From Yamadazyma tenuis (lineage: Eukaryota; Ascomycota; Pichiomycetes; Serinales; Debaryomycetaceae), in the NCBI RefSeq assembly GCF_029203305.1, contig NC_089462.1:930001-994000 (forward strand): DNA of 64,000 nt. Reading direction: 5' to 3'. The translations under genes and the position numbers were made by a program. This document shows, piece by piece, positions 37,330-46,946 of this stretch (position 1 is its first letter; every line of letters begins with the position of its first letter). Under the pieces are notes generated by a model, which was not told where the DNA came from, ran no database searches, and saw only the letters and a list, made by a program, of their open reading frames with translations.

Positions 37330-39189
37330 CTAGCGAAGTTTCTCTAACTGTTTTAGAAGTTCAAGAGACCCTTCAAGGGTATCCAAACTACAAAAGTTGA
37401 AGCTCTTGACACTGAAGCAATAAGATAATACTCCATGGAGAATATTTGGCTCGTTGAATAAATATTCAGCTTGCGATTCTCTTGAAAGATTAGTAACGTC
37501 GAATACACACACGTTCATGACGAGTTCATCATTTTGCATGTTGCTGACCCTGAAATTGTAGAAACTGGATCCATGAAAAGAGTTCGACAATTTACTTAAT
37601 ATGGTTGCAAAGTTTGAAGGATCATCCAATATCATGATTTGACTAGATATCAGAGATGGCTCGAAACTGCTGACTGAAATTGGCTTCAGAGAATCAAACA
37701 TGTCATAAATGTGCCCATTCTCAAATCCTATAGCTTTGCATGAATAAGAAAAGCTATTGGAAATATTAGAGTTCAATGCAATCTTGTAAATACTTTGTAG
37801 TAATTCTTGCAATAAGTTTGGGGTTTTGTCACCGGTGAGTACAACAGAAAAGTCTTGAGTCTTATTAAAGCTTGTGAAGAAGAAGACTTTGAATTCTTTT
37901 AGTATTTGTGAGGTTTGGTTCATTGATAAAAGTTTATGGAACTTGAACGTAGTTCCATCAATCTCGAGATGGGTGTTCGTAGTCAAATCAGTTCGCTGAG
38001 GAACATTAATGTAAACTCTGTTCGAAGATTCAAAGTCTAGTATGGAGTTTTCAAGGAGGAGCTTGGTATTTTCATGGGCATCAAGCATTGCTTTTACATT
38101 GCCATAAATACCGTTAGTTTTGTTTAGTTTTCCAGCATAGTCGGCATCCAATTGTACTAATTTCTCGTGTTTCAATTCCAATGCTGTTAATTTTGACATT
38201 AAGTCATTTTTGGTGGTGAAAACTTTGTTCGAACTGTCTTGCAAGAGATTGATGGTTTTCTCTAGTTGTTCATTCTCTTTTTCGGACTGCAAGACTTCTT
38301 CTTTGAAGGTTTCAAGCTTCTGTTTCATCATGGCTAGTTCTCGAACCTTTGTTTCGTATTGGATGGTTAATTCTTTGGACTCTTTTACCTTTTCTTGTAA
38401 ACTATTGTTTAACTCTTCATCAATTCGGTTAATTTCCTGCTCTATTTTGATATTATTTTCTTTCTCTAGAGCATCTAGGCTTTGTTTCAACTCGGTCTCT
38501 TCCCCTGAAAGTCTGCTGATTACCGAAAGTATATCCTCGTCTTCGAACTCTTTTGCCAAATCGATCTGATTCTTCAATTCGAACTTGAATTCATCGAACA
38601 GTGATTTCATTTTTTGTTCATACTCTTTGATCTTGAAATTGATCAATTCTTCTTTATTCATGACATTTTTGGTTATGGAAACTTCCAAATTATCGTATCG
38701 TCTTTGGTTTATTATTATCAAATTCTTCATTTCGGAGATCTTGTTATTCAATTTGTTATTATTCCGTTTCAAAAACCTCAAGTCCTCTTCTAGAAGGTCC
38801 AACTTGGTGGTCAACTCTTTGTACTCGTTATTCAAAAGATCAAGTCTTTCATTCTGTTGGCGTATTTCGTTATCAGCACCATTATCATGCTTTGAGTTGG
38901 GCTCGTCAAATTGTAATGATTGGACTGAACGGGACTTTTGTATATTGAGCTGCTCATTCATTCCAATTAGACGGCTTATATGCTGTAAGTTTATAGGAGC
39001 AGGTATTGTTTCTGGTACTGTTTTTAATGTGGACTTTTTGAATATTGGGATCTTAGAGTCTGAAGGTTTCAAATCCCCTGCCGAAATTCTTCTCTTTTGC
39101 CCTCGATGAGACTCTACCACATTTTCTATAGGCTCCAATGGTGTTTTGAAGGAGGATAATTCATTAGTCGATGTGGGGGACTGATCCAT
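37330..39189 (-). CDS. CIK1: Kar3-associated kinesin-like protein Cik1/Vik1
   Basis: A 619-residue protein with a basic, Ser/Pro-rich head (about 1-90) and a coiled coil from about 95 to 370. The C-terminal globular part (about 380-619) is laid out like a kinesin-14 motor domain but without the ATP-binding P-loop; where GQTGSGKT would be expected there is only LTGDKTPN. This is the design of Cik1 and Vik1, non-catalytic partners that dimerise with the minus-end kinesin Kar3 for spindle function and karyogamy. Synteny agrees: in S. cerevisiae CIK1 (YMR198W) lies next to VTI1 (YMR197C) and YMR196W, as here. The start is the ATG at 39189. S. cerevisiae has two paralogues, so this single copy may serve both roles. 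Confidence 0.8.
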   Translation of the reverse strand: MDQSPTSTNELSSFKTPLEPIENVVESHRGQKRRISAGDLKPSDSKIPIFKKSTLKTVPETIPAPINLQHISRLIGMNEQLNIQKSRSVQSLQFDEPNSKHDNGADNEIRQQNERLDLLNNEYKELTTKLDLLEEDLRFLKRNNNKLNNKISEMKNLIIINQRRYDNLEVSITKNVMNKEELINFKIKEYEQKMKSLFDEFKFELKNQIDLAKEFEDEDILSVISRLSGEETELKQSLDALEKENNIKIEQEINRIDEELNNSLQEKVKESKELTIQYETKVRELAMMKQKLETFKEEVLQSEKENEQLEKTINLLQDSSNKVFTTKNDLMSKLTALELKHEKLVQLDADYAGKLNKTNGIYGNVKAMLDAHENTKLLLENSILDFESSNRVYINVPQRTDLTTNTHLEIDGTTFKFHKLLSMNQTSQILKEFKVFFFTSFNKTQDFSVVLTGDKTPNLLQELLQSIYKIALNSNISNSFSYSCKAIGFENGHIYDMFDSLKPISVSSFEPSLISSQIMILDDPSNFATILSKLSNSFHGSSFYNFRVSNMQNDELVMNVCVFDVTNLSRESQAEYLFNEPNILHGVLSYCFSVKSFNFCSLDTLEGSLELLKQLEKLR

Positions 39190-39982
39190 TATTCAGATAT
39201 TCACGTCTTGAACCGATCTGAAAAGTAAACAAGATGTCTGTATGCGCAGACCGAAGCCTTTGGTAGATACACATACACCAGTAATATTGTGTTGATAAAC
39301 CCTTTGTATATGCCCAAAGTCACTAGCTAGAGCACAAGCAGGTACAACTACTGTGAAGGTGATACAATATATTAAAGTTATGGGTGTTGTTAAGTATTGG
39401 TAATTTCTATTGATGTTCCATTCTGGAACCACCCAAGCTTTCGCTTTTGCAGCCAACACAGAGTCTTCTGATATATCAGCCAGTGCTGTACCAGACTGAG
39501 CTTAGTTAAAAAGCAAGAGAAGTAGCAGAAGAGCTTTCCGAGGCACACCAAAAACCAACTATTGATCTTGTATTTTATGGGGTGGTTGTTATTTAGGTTT
39601 CAAATGAAGGTCTTTCGGTACCTGGAAAGGGTTGTTAATAACCTTTGATATAACCCGGATTTGGCTCTTTTGGGAGCTTCTTAACACAAAATCAGAAGCT
39701 GGTAAAGTGTTCCAATAATGTTGTTTAGCGAAGCCTACAAAATAAATCATAGTTTGACCTTTATTAGATCACTTATTTACAAGTATATATACACTGTAAG
39801 GGGGTGAATGATGTCACATGTAGCACTGAACGAAGCTCTTCTGACAGCTGTAACCATACCAATTTTGACACCATTTCGTGTTTAGACGTCCGATTTTCCA
39901 GGGCCCTCATTATTATGACAAAAATTAGGAATGAACATAGTTCATAATATTTTGTAGAGAAGTCCCACTGAGGTAGAACATC
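39190..39982. other. Gap between YAH1 and CIK1 with coding-like minus strand
   Basis: No established gene. On the minus strand one reading frame stays mostly open from 39750 (ATG) to 39193, broken by three stops (TAA 39589-39591, TAG near 39560, TAA near 39514). Its part from 39520 to 39280 reads like a small single-span membrane protein. GTATGT at 39271-39276 (minus) and a TTTTCAG ending at 39218 resemble splice sites. A TATATATA box lies at 39785-39792. It could be an unrecognised spliced gene, a decayed gene or chance. I do not call a CDS. Confidence 0.3.
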
Positions 39983-40516
39983 TCAGTTGAAGTCCTTGAT
40001 TTGCAAATTACGGGTCATCGCCGGTAAGGCGATTCGGACGCCGTCCAACTCTGGAGTCATATGAATTTGACAACCCAATCTTGACGTCTCTGTTAATCCG
40101 AAGGCCAAATCCAACATATCGTTTTCGTCATCACTAGGTTCCGGAATATCATCGTAGAATTCGGGATCAACAATCATATGACAGGTGGAACAAGCACAAG
40201 AACCTCCACAAGCACCTTCAACGTCTAATCCATGGGCCTGGGCGATATCCATTAGGTTATCACCAGCCGCCGCTTCAACCTCGATCTGCTTCCCGTCCTT
40301 TGTTATGAAAGTAACATGTAACTCTTCACCGGGTTTAGCTTTGTGGACATGTCCATGTAATTTGGGTATCGAAGTATGGAAGCCTCTGATGGAAGAGCTT
40401 GAACCGTGGCCAACAGATGTCCAGTAATTATGGGATAAACCAGCTCTGGCAATATCCATGCGAAGCCTAAATATCGGCAATAGACCGGAGGACACAGTAT
40501 GCTTCAATCTCAACAT
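39983..40516 (-). CDS. YAH1: Mitochondrial ferredoxin Yah1
   Basis: A 177-residue adrenodoxin-type [2Fe-2S] ferredoxin (172 aa in S. cerevisiae). The first 50 residues are an Arg/Ser-rich mitochondrial presequence ending near RGFHTS. The cluster ligands are in CGGSCACSTCH (the C-x5-C-x2-C pattern) and a fourth Cys lies in RLGCQIH. An acidic DDE patch for the reductase Arh1 precedes the last Cys. Yah1 is an essential electron donor for Fe-S cluster assembly, haem A and ubiquinone synthesis in the matrix. The ATG at 40516 is a clean start. In S. cerevisiae it lies elsewhere, so it sits within an otherwise conserved CIK1-VTI1 block. Confidence 0.93.
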   Translation of the reverse strand: MLRLKHTVSSGLLPIFRLRMDIARAGLSHNYWTSVGHGSSSSIRGFHTSIPKLHGHVHKAKPGEELHVTFITKDGKQIEVEAAAGDNLMDIAQAHGLDVEGACGGSCACSTCHMIVDPEFYDDIPEPSDDENDMLDLAFGLTETSRLGCQIHMTPELDGVRIALPAMTRNLQIKDFN

Positions 40517-40722
40517 CGGTGGTGAGTTAACCGTGAATAAAAAGAGCGATGCTTTGAGATGAATAATTAAAATAATGTGATTAGTCGGTCCGCAATTCGG
40601 TTGTCACCAAAAAAAATGCTAAAAGTTCTGACTCTATTTGCGTGAGCGGCTATCACAACAGATTCCTTATATTCATTATAAAACTATTTCATAAGCTTGG
40701 GCGAGATTTGACGTAGAGCGGT

Positions 40723-41440
40723 TTACCAGAATTTGCTGGCAAGAACCAAGAAAATCAAGATGATTAATACGGCAATAATAGCATAACTGATGAATTTATT
40801 TGCAGTCAATCGTCTACTCATGGACTTCAAAGTTTGAATGGACTTATCAACATACCCCTCGGCCGTCAACAATGTGTTTCTGGCTCCACTGATTTGCTCC
40901 CTTTGGGCCCTCAAATCGTTCAAGATATTTCCTCCAATGGACTCGGTCTCAAGGGCAATTCTCTGACTGTCTCTTAACCGTTCACTACTTCTTTCCAACG
41001 ACGCATTGTTCGACAATAACAGCTTTCTTTGGTCATCGTGTATGTCGTCCCCATCGCCTGAATCAGTATACCTGTTTCCAAACAATTCGTACTTATCCTG
41101 GTCGTCTAATAATTGTTTTAACTTGGTTTTACACTCATTCACCTGGGTTTTGTACAGACGTACCTTTGTGTTGTACTGAGACTTTTGGTTGGATGGTAGA
41201 TTCTGTACTTCCAAGTTCATTTGATCCAATAACTCCAAACATTCATCGGTAGCGTGTTCTATTGACTTTAAAGCCAGCCTCCTTTGTCCTACATGACTCT
41301 GTTAGTACTGTGCAATTGTCGACAACGGGTGAACTTTACATACCTGCTTCTGATACAGCTGAAACAGATGATAACTTTGACTTAGCGTCCTGAATGGCGA
41401 GTTGGAAATCGCTTTCATAGGATGAAAATAAATCAGACAT
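40723..41440 (-). CDS. VTI1: v-SNARE Vti1, spliced
   Basis: Complement of the join 40723-41288 and 41344-41440, giving 220 residues (217 in S. cerevisiae). Exon 1 begins MSDLFSSYESDF, matching yeast Vti1 SLLISYESDF, and ends within a Gly codon. The intron (41289-41343, 55 bases) has a GTATGT donor, TACTAAC branch site near 41303-41309 and TAG acceptor. The mature protein has the N-terminal Habc-like helices, the SNARE motif with DDQR, ETESIG and DLRAQRE around the conserved Gln, and a C-terminal membrane anchor ending SKFW. Vti1 acts in Golgi, endosome and vacuole fusion. The unspliced exon 2 alone would start 49 residues too late. Confidence 0.93.
41289..41343 (-). other. VTI1 intron
   Basis: A 55-base intron on the minus strand: donor GTATGT (plus-strand ACATAC at 41338-41343), a TACTAAC branch site and an acceptor ending at 41289. 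It splits a Gly codon after residue 32 and restores the family N-terminus. Confidence 0.9.
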
Positions 41441-41515
41441 CAGCGTCTCTCCGTTTTCTGTTTAATAGTTAACTGGTTTTAAGTTCGCGAATTTTTTTGT
41501 AATATATAGAAATAT

Positions 41516-44500
41516 TTAGTGTCTGGCTTCAAATTCATCAGCATCATAATCGTCGCCACGGTTTTGATACTGGTGGTAGGCAGACTTGATACTATTGAGA
41601 TAATTGTCGTCAATGGCAGAATTTGGAATAGAGCTGCCAGACTGGGCAGAAGCTGCAGAACGTGTGGGAGTCAATGAGGACATTTCATTTTGCACCATTT
41701 CGTTGTAATTCAAGATTGACTTGGTTCTAAGTAATCTGGCCTTGGTCTTTTCTTCATCTTCATCCAAGTCCAAAGAGTGCATTGTCAAGTTTAATAAAGA
41801 CTTTCCGGACCTTCTTCTCAACAATTTACCAGGGAAAGGACCAGACTTGGGGAAGTACTGTTCGATATTATTCGAATCCAAATCGTCCATGGTCCTTGGG
41901 GGTTCATGTTTTTCGGATTTGTTTTCGTTGTCCAAATTGTCACAAGCCATCTCATTATAAATAGACTGTCTTCTTGGGGTACCAACTGATCTTGGAGTTC
42001 TTGGAGTTTTATACCCAGTTCCGTTATCATGAATCCATTTGGCAATCAATGCAGTCCATCCACATTGGTGTGAAGCTCCTAAACCTCTACCCGTATCTCC
42101 ATCAAAGTATTCAAAAAATGGCACACAGTCCTTGAATAATGGATCCTTGTTCAACAAATCACAGTCTCCGTTACATGGTCTATTACCATCTTGATCGGGC
42201 ATGAATAAGTTAATCATCCGGAACTGAATCTCTTGGGCACATTGAGCTAAATTTAAGTAGTCACCAGATCCCTTTGGGCATTCAACCTTCAAATCTGGTC
42301 CGTAGTACAAGTAAAATCTTTGCAAGGCTTCAACCAATAAGAAATTGACAGGGAACCAAATAGGGCCTCTCCAGTTGGAGTTTCCTCCAAACATTCCACT
42401 GTCACTTTCACCGGATAAGTATTCAACCTTGTAGACTTCTCCATTGACATTCATTTCAAATGGATGCTTTTCGTGATACTTAGACAATGATCTAATTCCA
42501 AAATTCGAAAGGAACTCGTCTTCATCCAACATCCTTTCTAAGATGTTTACTAATCTTTCTTTATCTACCAAGGCTAAAAGTAATCTTTCTCCAACACCTC
42601 TAGTCTCCATTGAAGCTATGTTTCTTTCTGCCACTTTCTTTCTATGATTAATAAACCAATTTAACCGTTTCTTGAAACTTGGAAACTTGTCCAATAGTTC
42701 GGGTTCTAAAGTTAACGAGGCATACAAGGGAATTAATCCAACTAATGATCTCACGGGTAACAACTGAGAGTTAGATCCTCCATACGTGATAGCATCGTAA
42801 TAAAACTTGTCTTCGTCGTGCCACAAGGAAACCTCTTCATCATCAGCCCGATAAGTCATGGCATCTGCAATCAAAATGAAGTGCTCAAAGAATTTAGAAG
42901 CAATATTTTCATAGATGGGTTTGGTTTTAGCTAATTCCAATGCAATATTCAACATTTGCAAGGAAAAAAAAGCCATCCAACCAGTGGAATCAGCTTGTTC
43001 CAAGTTACCTCCCGTAGGCAAAGGTTCAGATCTATTGAAAATACCGATATTATCCAATCCCAAGAATCCTCCTTCAAAAACGTTATTCCCATCCTTATCC
43101 TTTCTATTAACCCACCAAGTGAAGTTGATCAACAATTTTTGGAAAAGGGTTTCTAAAAAATCAACATCTTCACGTCCATACATCTTTCTTTCAATCTTGT
43201 AAATTCTAAAAGCTGCCCAGGCATGAACTGGTGGATTAACATCACTGAAATTCCATTCATAAGCAGGGATTTGACCATTAGGATGCATATACCACTCTCT
43301 GGTCAATAAATCCAATTGCTTCTTAGCAAAGTCTGGATCAATCATTGCAAAAGGGATACAGTGGAAAGCAGTATCCCAAGCAGCGAAGAATGGATACTCC
43401 CATTTGTCAGGCAACGAAAGAATGTCGTTAATGTACAAATGCCTCCAGTCCTTGTTTCTCCCGTTGGCTCTGTTTGGAGGAGGCTTGGGAGTCGTAGGAT
43501 CACCTCTTGACCAGTAATCGTGAACAAAATGGTAAAACTGTTTAGTCCACAACAATCCAGCAAAAGCTTGTCTTTGAACTTGTCTCAATTCATCAGACAT
43601 TGGTAAAGGACTGATCTTCCAGTAAAATGCATCAGCTTCGTCCTGTCTCTTACTGAAAACGTTGTCAAATTCAAACTCATCAATGTCTTCTAATTTCTTG
43701 CTCAATTTGTACCTTAAAGTAACATAGTCACCAGCAGGCACCGAGTTAAACTTGAACCAAGCACAAGCCTTAGTACCCTTATTTTCTGGATTGACTACTC
43801 CTTCCTTGTCATCAACCACTAATTCATGAAAAGCATCCTTAACGTACTTGGCAGTATTGGGTTGATCGTATAACGCTTTCATGTTTGTTTCGTTCTCCGT
43901 GAAAAGGAGAACTGGTTCTATATCTTCTTCATTTTCAGAAAATCCGGGTGATGGGGCAAATGAAAGGAATCTTTTACCAAAATCGTGGTGATCAACTTCA
44001 ATGGTAAAGTCGTCGATTTGCCTCAAACTAGGCTTTGCTTTCTCTGTGTTCCCCCAAGACCAAGTGTTTCTCAAAGTCAAATGGGGCAAAATATGTAATG
44101 GGGCAGCTTTATCGCTTCTATTATAGGCAGTAACTCTAACCAAAATTTCATCACCGTCGGGATCATCATCCTTAGCCAGTTCAATCACCACGTCAAAATA
44201 CTCGTTGTTGTCGAAGACACCAGTATCAGAAAGTTCAAATTCTCTCTCTAATCTTGATCTCTTCCCATTCTCTTCAACTAATTGCTTGTAAGGAAATTCA
44301 TTCTGGGGATACTTGTACAAGTATTTCATGTAAGAATGAGATGGAGTATTATCCAAATAAAAATAAGACTCCTTAACATCTTCACCATGATTTCCCTGAG
44401 AGTTGGTGACACCGTACAATTTCTCCTTCAAAAAAGGATCTTTACCATTCCACAAAGCCATTGTGATGTTGATCAATTGATATGAGTCACTGATACCTGC

Positions 44501-44689
44501 AATTCCGTCTTCTCCCCATCTATAGGTCCTTGACTTGGAATGCTCAAAGGAAAAATCAGACCAAGCATCTCCATCCACTGAGTAGTCCTCTCTGACAGTC
44601 GACCATTGTCTTTCAGCAGTGAAACATCCCCAATTTCTATACTTTGGATTCTGCAATCTCTTTTCTTCGGCGGTCAAAGGGGTCAGCAT
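41516..44689 (-). CDS. Glucosidase-like glycoside hydrolase (YMR196W type)
   Basis: A 1057-residue protein of the GH63-like family, orthologous by sequence and position to S. cerevisiae YMR196W (1088 aa), whose function is unknown. The N-terminus has ERQWSTVREDYS(V)DGDAW and YRWGEDGIAGISD, then a beta-rich domain. The C-terminal (alpha/alpha)6-barrel runs from about residue 370, with WDTAFHCIPFAMIDP, AYEWNFSDVNPP and NWRGPIWFPVN blocks holding the probable acidic catalytic residues. There is no signal peptide, so it is probably cytosolic, unlike ER glucosidase I. The tail after about 900 is Ser-rich and disordered. The frame opens on TTG at 44701; the ATG at 44689 is used. It sits next to VTI1 as in S. 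cerevisiae. Confidence 0.85.
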   Translation of the reverse strand: MLTPLTAEEKRLQNPKYRNWGCFTAERQWSTVREDYSVDGDAWSDFSFEHSKSRTYRWGEDGIAGISDSYQLINITMALWNGKDPFLKEKLYGVTNSQGNHGEDVKESYFYLDNTPSHSYMKYLYKYPQNEFPYKQLVEENGKRSRLEREFELSDTGVFDNNEYFDVVIELAKDDDPDGDEILVRVTAYNRSDKAAPLHILPHLTLRNTWSWGNTEKAKPSLRQIDDFTIEVDHHDFGKRFLSFAPSPGFSENEEDIEPVLLFTENETNMKALYDQPNTAKYVKDAFHELVVDDKEGVVNPENKGTKACAWFKFNSVPAGDYVTLRYKLSKKLEDIDEFEFDNVFSKRQDEADAFYWKISPLPMSDELRQVQRQAFAGLLWTKQFYHFVHDYWSRGDPTTPKPPPNRANGRNKDWRHLYINDILSLPDKWEYPFFAAWDTAFHCIPFAMIDPDFAKKQLDLLTREWYMHPNGQIPAYEWNFSDVNPPVHAWAAFRIYKIERKMYGREDVDFLETLFQKLLINFTWWVNRKDKDGNNVFEGGFLGLDNIGIFNRSEPLPTGGNLEQADSTGWMAFFSLQMLNIALELAKTKPIYENIASKFFEHFILIADAMTYRADDEEVSLWHDEDKFYYDAITYGGSNSQLLPVRSLVGLIPLYASLTLEPELLDKFPSFKKRLNWFINHRKKVAERNIASMETRGVGERLLLALVDKERLVNILERMLDEDEFLSNFGIRSLSKYHEKHPFEMNVNGEVYKVEYLSGESDSGMFGGNSNWRGPIWFPVNFLLVEALQRFYLYYGPDLKVECPKGSGDYLNLAQCAQEIQFRMINLFMPDQDGNRPCNGDCDLLNKDPLFKDCVPFFEYFDGDTGRGLGASHQCGWTALIAKWIHDNGTGYKTPRTPRSVGTPRRQSIYNEMACDNLDNENKSEKHEPPRTMDDLDSNNIEQYFPKSGPFPGKLLRRRSGKSLLNLTMHSLDLDEDEEKTKARLLRTKSILNYNEMVQNEMSSLTPTRSAASAQSGSSIPNSAIDDNYLNSIKSAYHQYQNRGDDYDADEFEARH

Positions 44690-45572
44690 TGGAGAGGGCA
44701 ATTAAATAAAGTGAGATTTTTCAGGGTTTTTAAGGGTTTTGCGATTTGAAATCGCCTGGAAATTTGGGGCCTCCAATAGCAATGCATGGTGAAACTTTAT
44801 CAAATGATTAAGCTTCTTTACCTTCAGGGAACGGCGGATGAATATTAAACCTATGTACTAGGCTTTAAATACAGCTATATAATTGGCCATATCTGAACTC
44901 CAGGAGTGATAAACTCATAGATTGCTACTATCTAGGCAAACGATATACCGGGAAAAAACAGTTTATTAGTACCGGGTATTGAAGTTTGTAGTCAATGGAG
45001 AGCTGGGCTATATTTCTGGTTACTGAATTATGTCTACAACACTAGCCTCGCCAACATTTGCTCCATGTATTGTATTTCATTATTGGTGCTTCAAATGGCT
45101 GCGAAAGTATCGCTAGCCATTGTTCTTTTCAAAAGAACCCTTTGGTACAAGGAATGGGTTCTCCATTTGTTGGTGTTGGTGGAACTTAAATTATATGGCA
45201 TGCCTTGTTTTTGGAAGACGCTGTCAACGAACTTTTGTGGAGTGGCCACAACGCCCGGAGAATTCCGCATCTGAGCTTCTTCAAAGGTGATTTATCCATG
45301 ATCTGTTTAGTACACAAGAAAGCATTACTTAGATGATAATAGGCATCCCCTGAGACAGTACACTTATTGTAGAAAAGTTACTTTGTTAAGGATTATCGAT
45401 CCCTATAACCATGCTTTATAACTTTATTTTAGGTTAGTCGAACCCATTGTCCCTCTCACAATCTACAGCTTTCTCTAACAAGATATATATTATTGACAAA
45501 TCAATGTCACAGTGGTTCAGATGCGGAAGAATTTTTTCAAAGCTCTGAAGGTACTTCTTAAATGCTGGGAAT
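44690..45572. other. Intergenic, no gene seen
   Basis: 883 bases between the promoter side of the glycoside hydrolase gene and the stop of the F-box gene. The largest frame is a 69-codon one at 45065-45274, Leu-rich without family features. I see no RNA gene. Confidence 0.5.
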
Positions 45573-46946
45573 TTATTCAACAAGCTTGGGAAGACTGCTA
45601 ACCACTTTGGTATTCACGTCGTAGATGTGAAATTCAAACAACTTGATGATTATATATTGAAGCTTGGGACAGTTCAACGTTTTCATGAGACTATTGAATC
45701 CGGTGACCGACAATTGGGTTATATCTAGATCAATCAAACAGTTTTTAAACTTGAAATAGTCAATCAAGTTTAACTGAAGAGCGTCGAGACAAGGTAAATC
45801 GAACGTTAAATCACCCAAATTAGCTGAGAATATCGGAAACTTTAAGGTGGACAAATTCTTGAACAGATTAAGAAGTTCGAGAATCTCTTTTTGATCTGTG
45901 TGATTCAAGAAGTTGATTTTGTTGTGGGATCTTATGGTAAAAGTAATTTCCAAATGCTTGAGACAAACAGGATTCAATTGTGAAATCAAGGTGGTCAATT
46001 GTTTAATTAAGTTTTCGGAGATATTCAAGTTGATCTTGACGCTGGCTAATTGTCTATGGGATGTAAGGAACTTGTAGACTTGTTCATTATTGAGCTCGTT
46101 ATTCCAAATATCCAACTCAAGATATTGGAGCGAAGCACCACTTTCATTGATGCTCGTTAGAAGGCTGTTTTGGCCATTTAAAAGCTCGTAACAGTTGATT
46201 AACTTCAAGGTCTTCAATCCACTAAAACTAATTTTATCAACGAGTAGCTCAATGTCTCTTTTGGTAAGAAAAAGGTTTTCGAGGCATAATGCAAAAAGAT
46301 CTAAGCAACTGGTGTTTGTAAACAAATTATCCAAATTATCTTCATAAAGGATCAAATTCTTTTTGGATATCTTCAAAAACTTCAAGTTTATGAAGGTTGA
46401 AAGGTTAATAGAAACGTTGGAGAAATCTTTGAATCCTGATAAACTCAAAGACTCCAAATTGCGGAAGTCGTAATTGAAATTATTGAAGTTTTTGAAGTTC
46501 CCATTCAACTTTGACAATTTGATGTTGGGAAGGAGGTTGACGATTGTTAGGTCCAAATTATAGGTCGAGTACCATTTGAACTCTGCCAAGTTGACGAGAC
46601 GTGGGAATATGTGGAAAAAATAATTTATCAAGAAGTCTTCGGGTAAGTCAGGTAGCTGCTTAAATATGAGCTTTTGAATCAAGTGGCAATTGGTTTCGTT
46701 CGACACCAAGTTTTTCATAAGAACCTTGAGGTTGTATATGGACGTGACTTGGACCGCATGGAAACGGACCGCTTCTGGCTTTTCGGATAGAATTCGTTTT
46801 TGAGAGTTGACTTCGATGGATTTAAATAAATGCGGTTTGACCAAACGGTTGAAACGGCTATTGGTAGCAGCCAAATTCACGAGAGCATTTTGGCACAGTG
46901 ATTGTAGCACAAGTTCTACCACTTCAGAGGGAAAGTCTTCTATCAT
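45573..46946 (-). CDS. F-box / leucine-rich protein
   Basis: A 457-residue protein that starts directly with an F-box: MIEDFPSEVVELVLQSL, then LVNLAATNSRF and the usual LFKSIEV. The rest is made of irregular Leu/Asn-rich repeats (such as LESLSLSGF, LKTLKLINC, LQYLELDIW) typical of LRR-type F-box proteins. It would be a substrate receptor of an SCF (Skp1-cullin-F-box) ubiquitin ligase; the target is unknown. An in-frame ATG lies upstream at 46991, but a TATAAATA box sits only a few bases before it (46996-47003, minus). The inner ATG at 46946, right before the F-box, is therefore preferred. Confidence 0.7.
   Translation of the reverse strand: MIEDFPSEVVELVLQSLCQNALVNLAATNSRFNRLVKPHLFKSIEVNSQKRILSEKPEAVRFHAVQVTSIYNLKVLMKNLVSNETNCHLIQKLIFKQLPDLPEDFLINYFFHIFPRLVNLAEFKWYSTYNLDLTIVNLLPNIKLSKLNGNFKNFNNFNYDFRNLESLSLSGFKDFSNVSINLSTFINLKFLKISKKNLILYEDNLDNLFTNTSCLDLFALCLENLFLTKRDIELLVDKISFSGLKTLKLINCYELLNGQNSLLTSINESGASLQYLELDIWNNELNNEQVYKFLTSHRQLASVKINLNISENLIKQLTTLISQLNPVCLKHLEITFTIRSHNKINFLNHTDQKEILELLNLFKNLSTLKFPIFSANLGDLTFDLPCLDALQLNLIDYFKFKNCLIDLDITQLSVTGFNSLMKTLNCPKLQYIIIKLFEFHIYDVNTKVVSSLPKLVE

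Noticed and set aside
45065..45274. 69-codon plus-strand frame
   Set aside because: Leu-rich without recognisable domain and no supporting signals.
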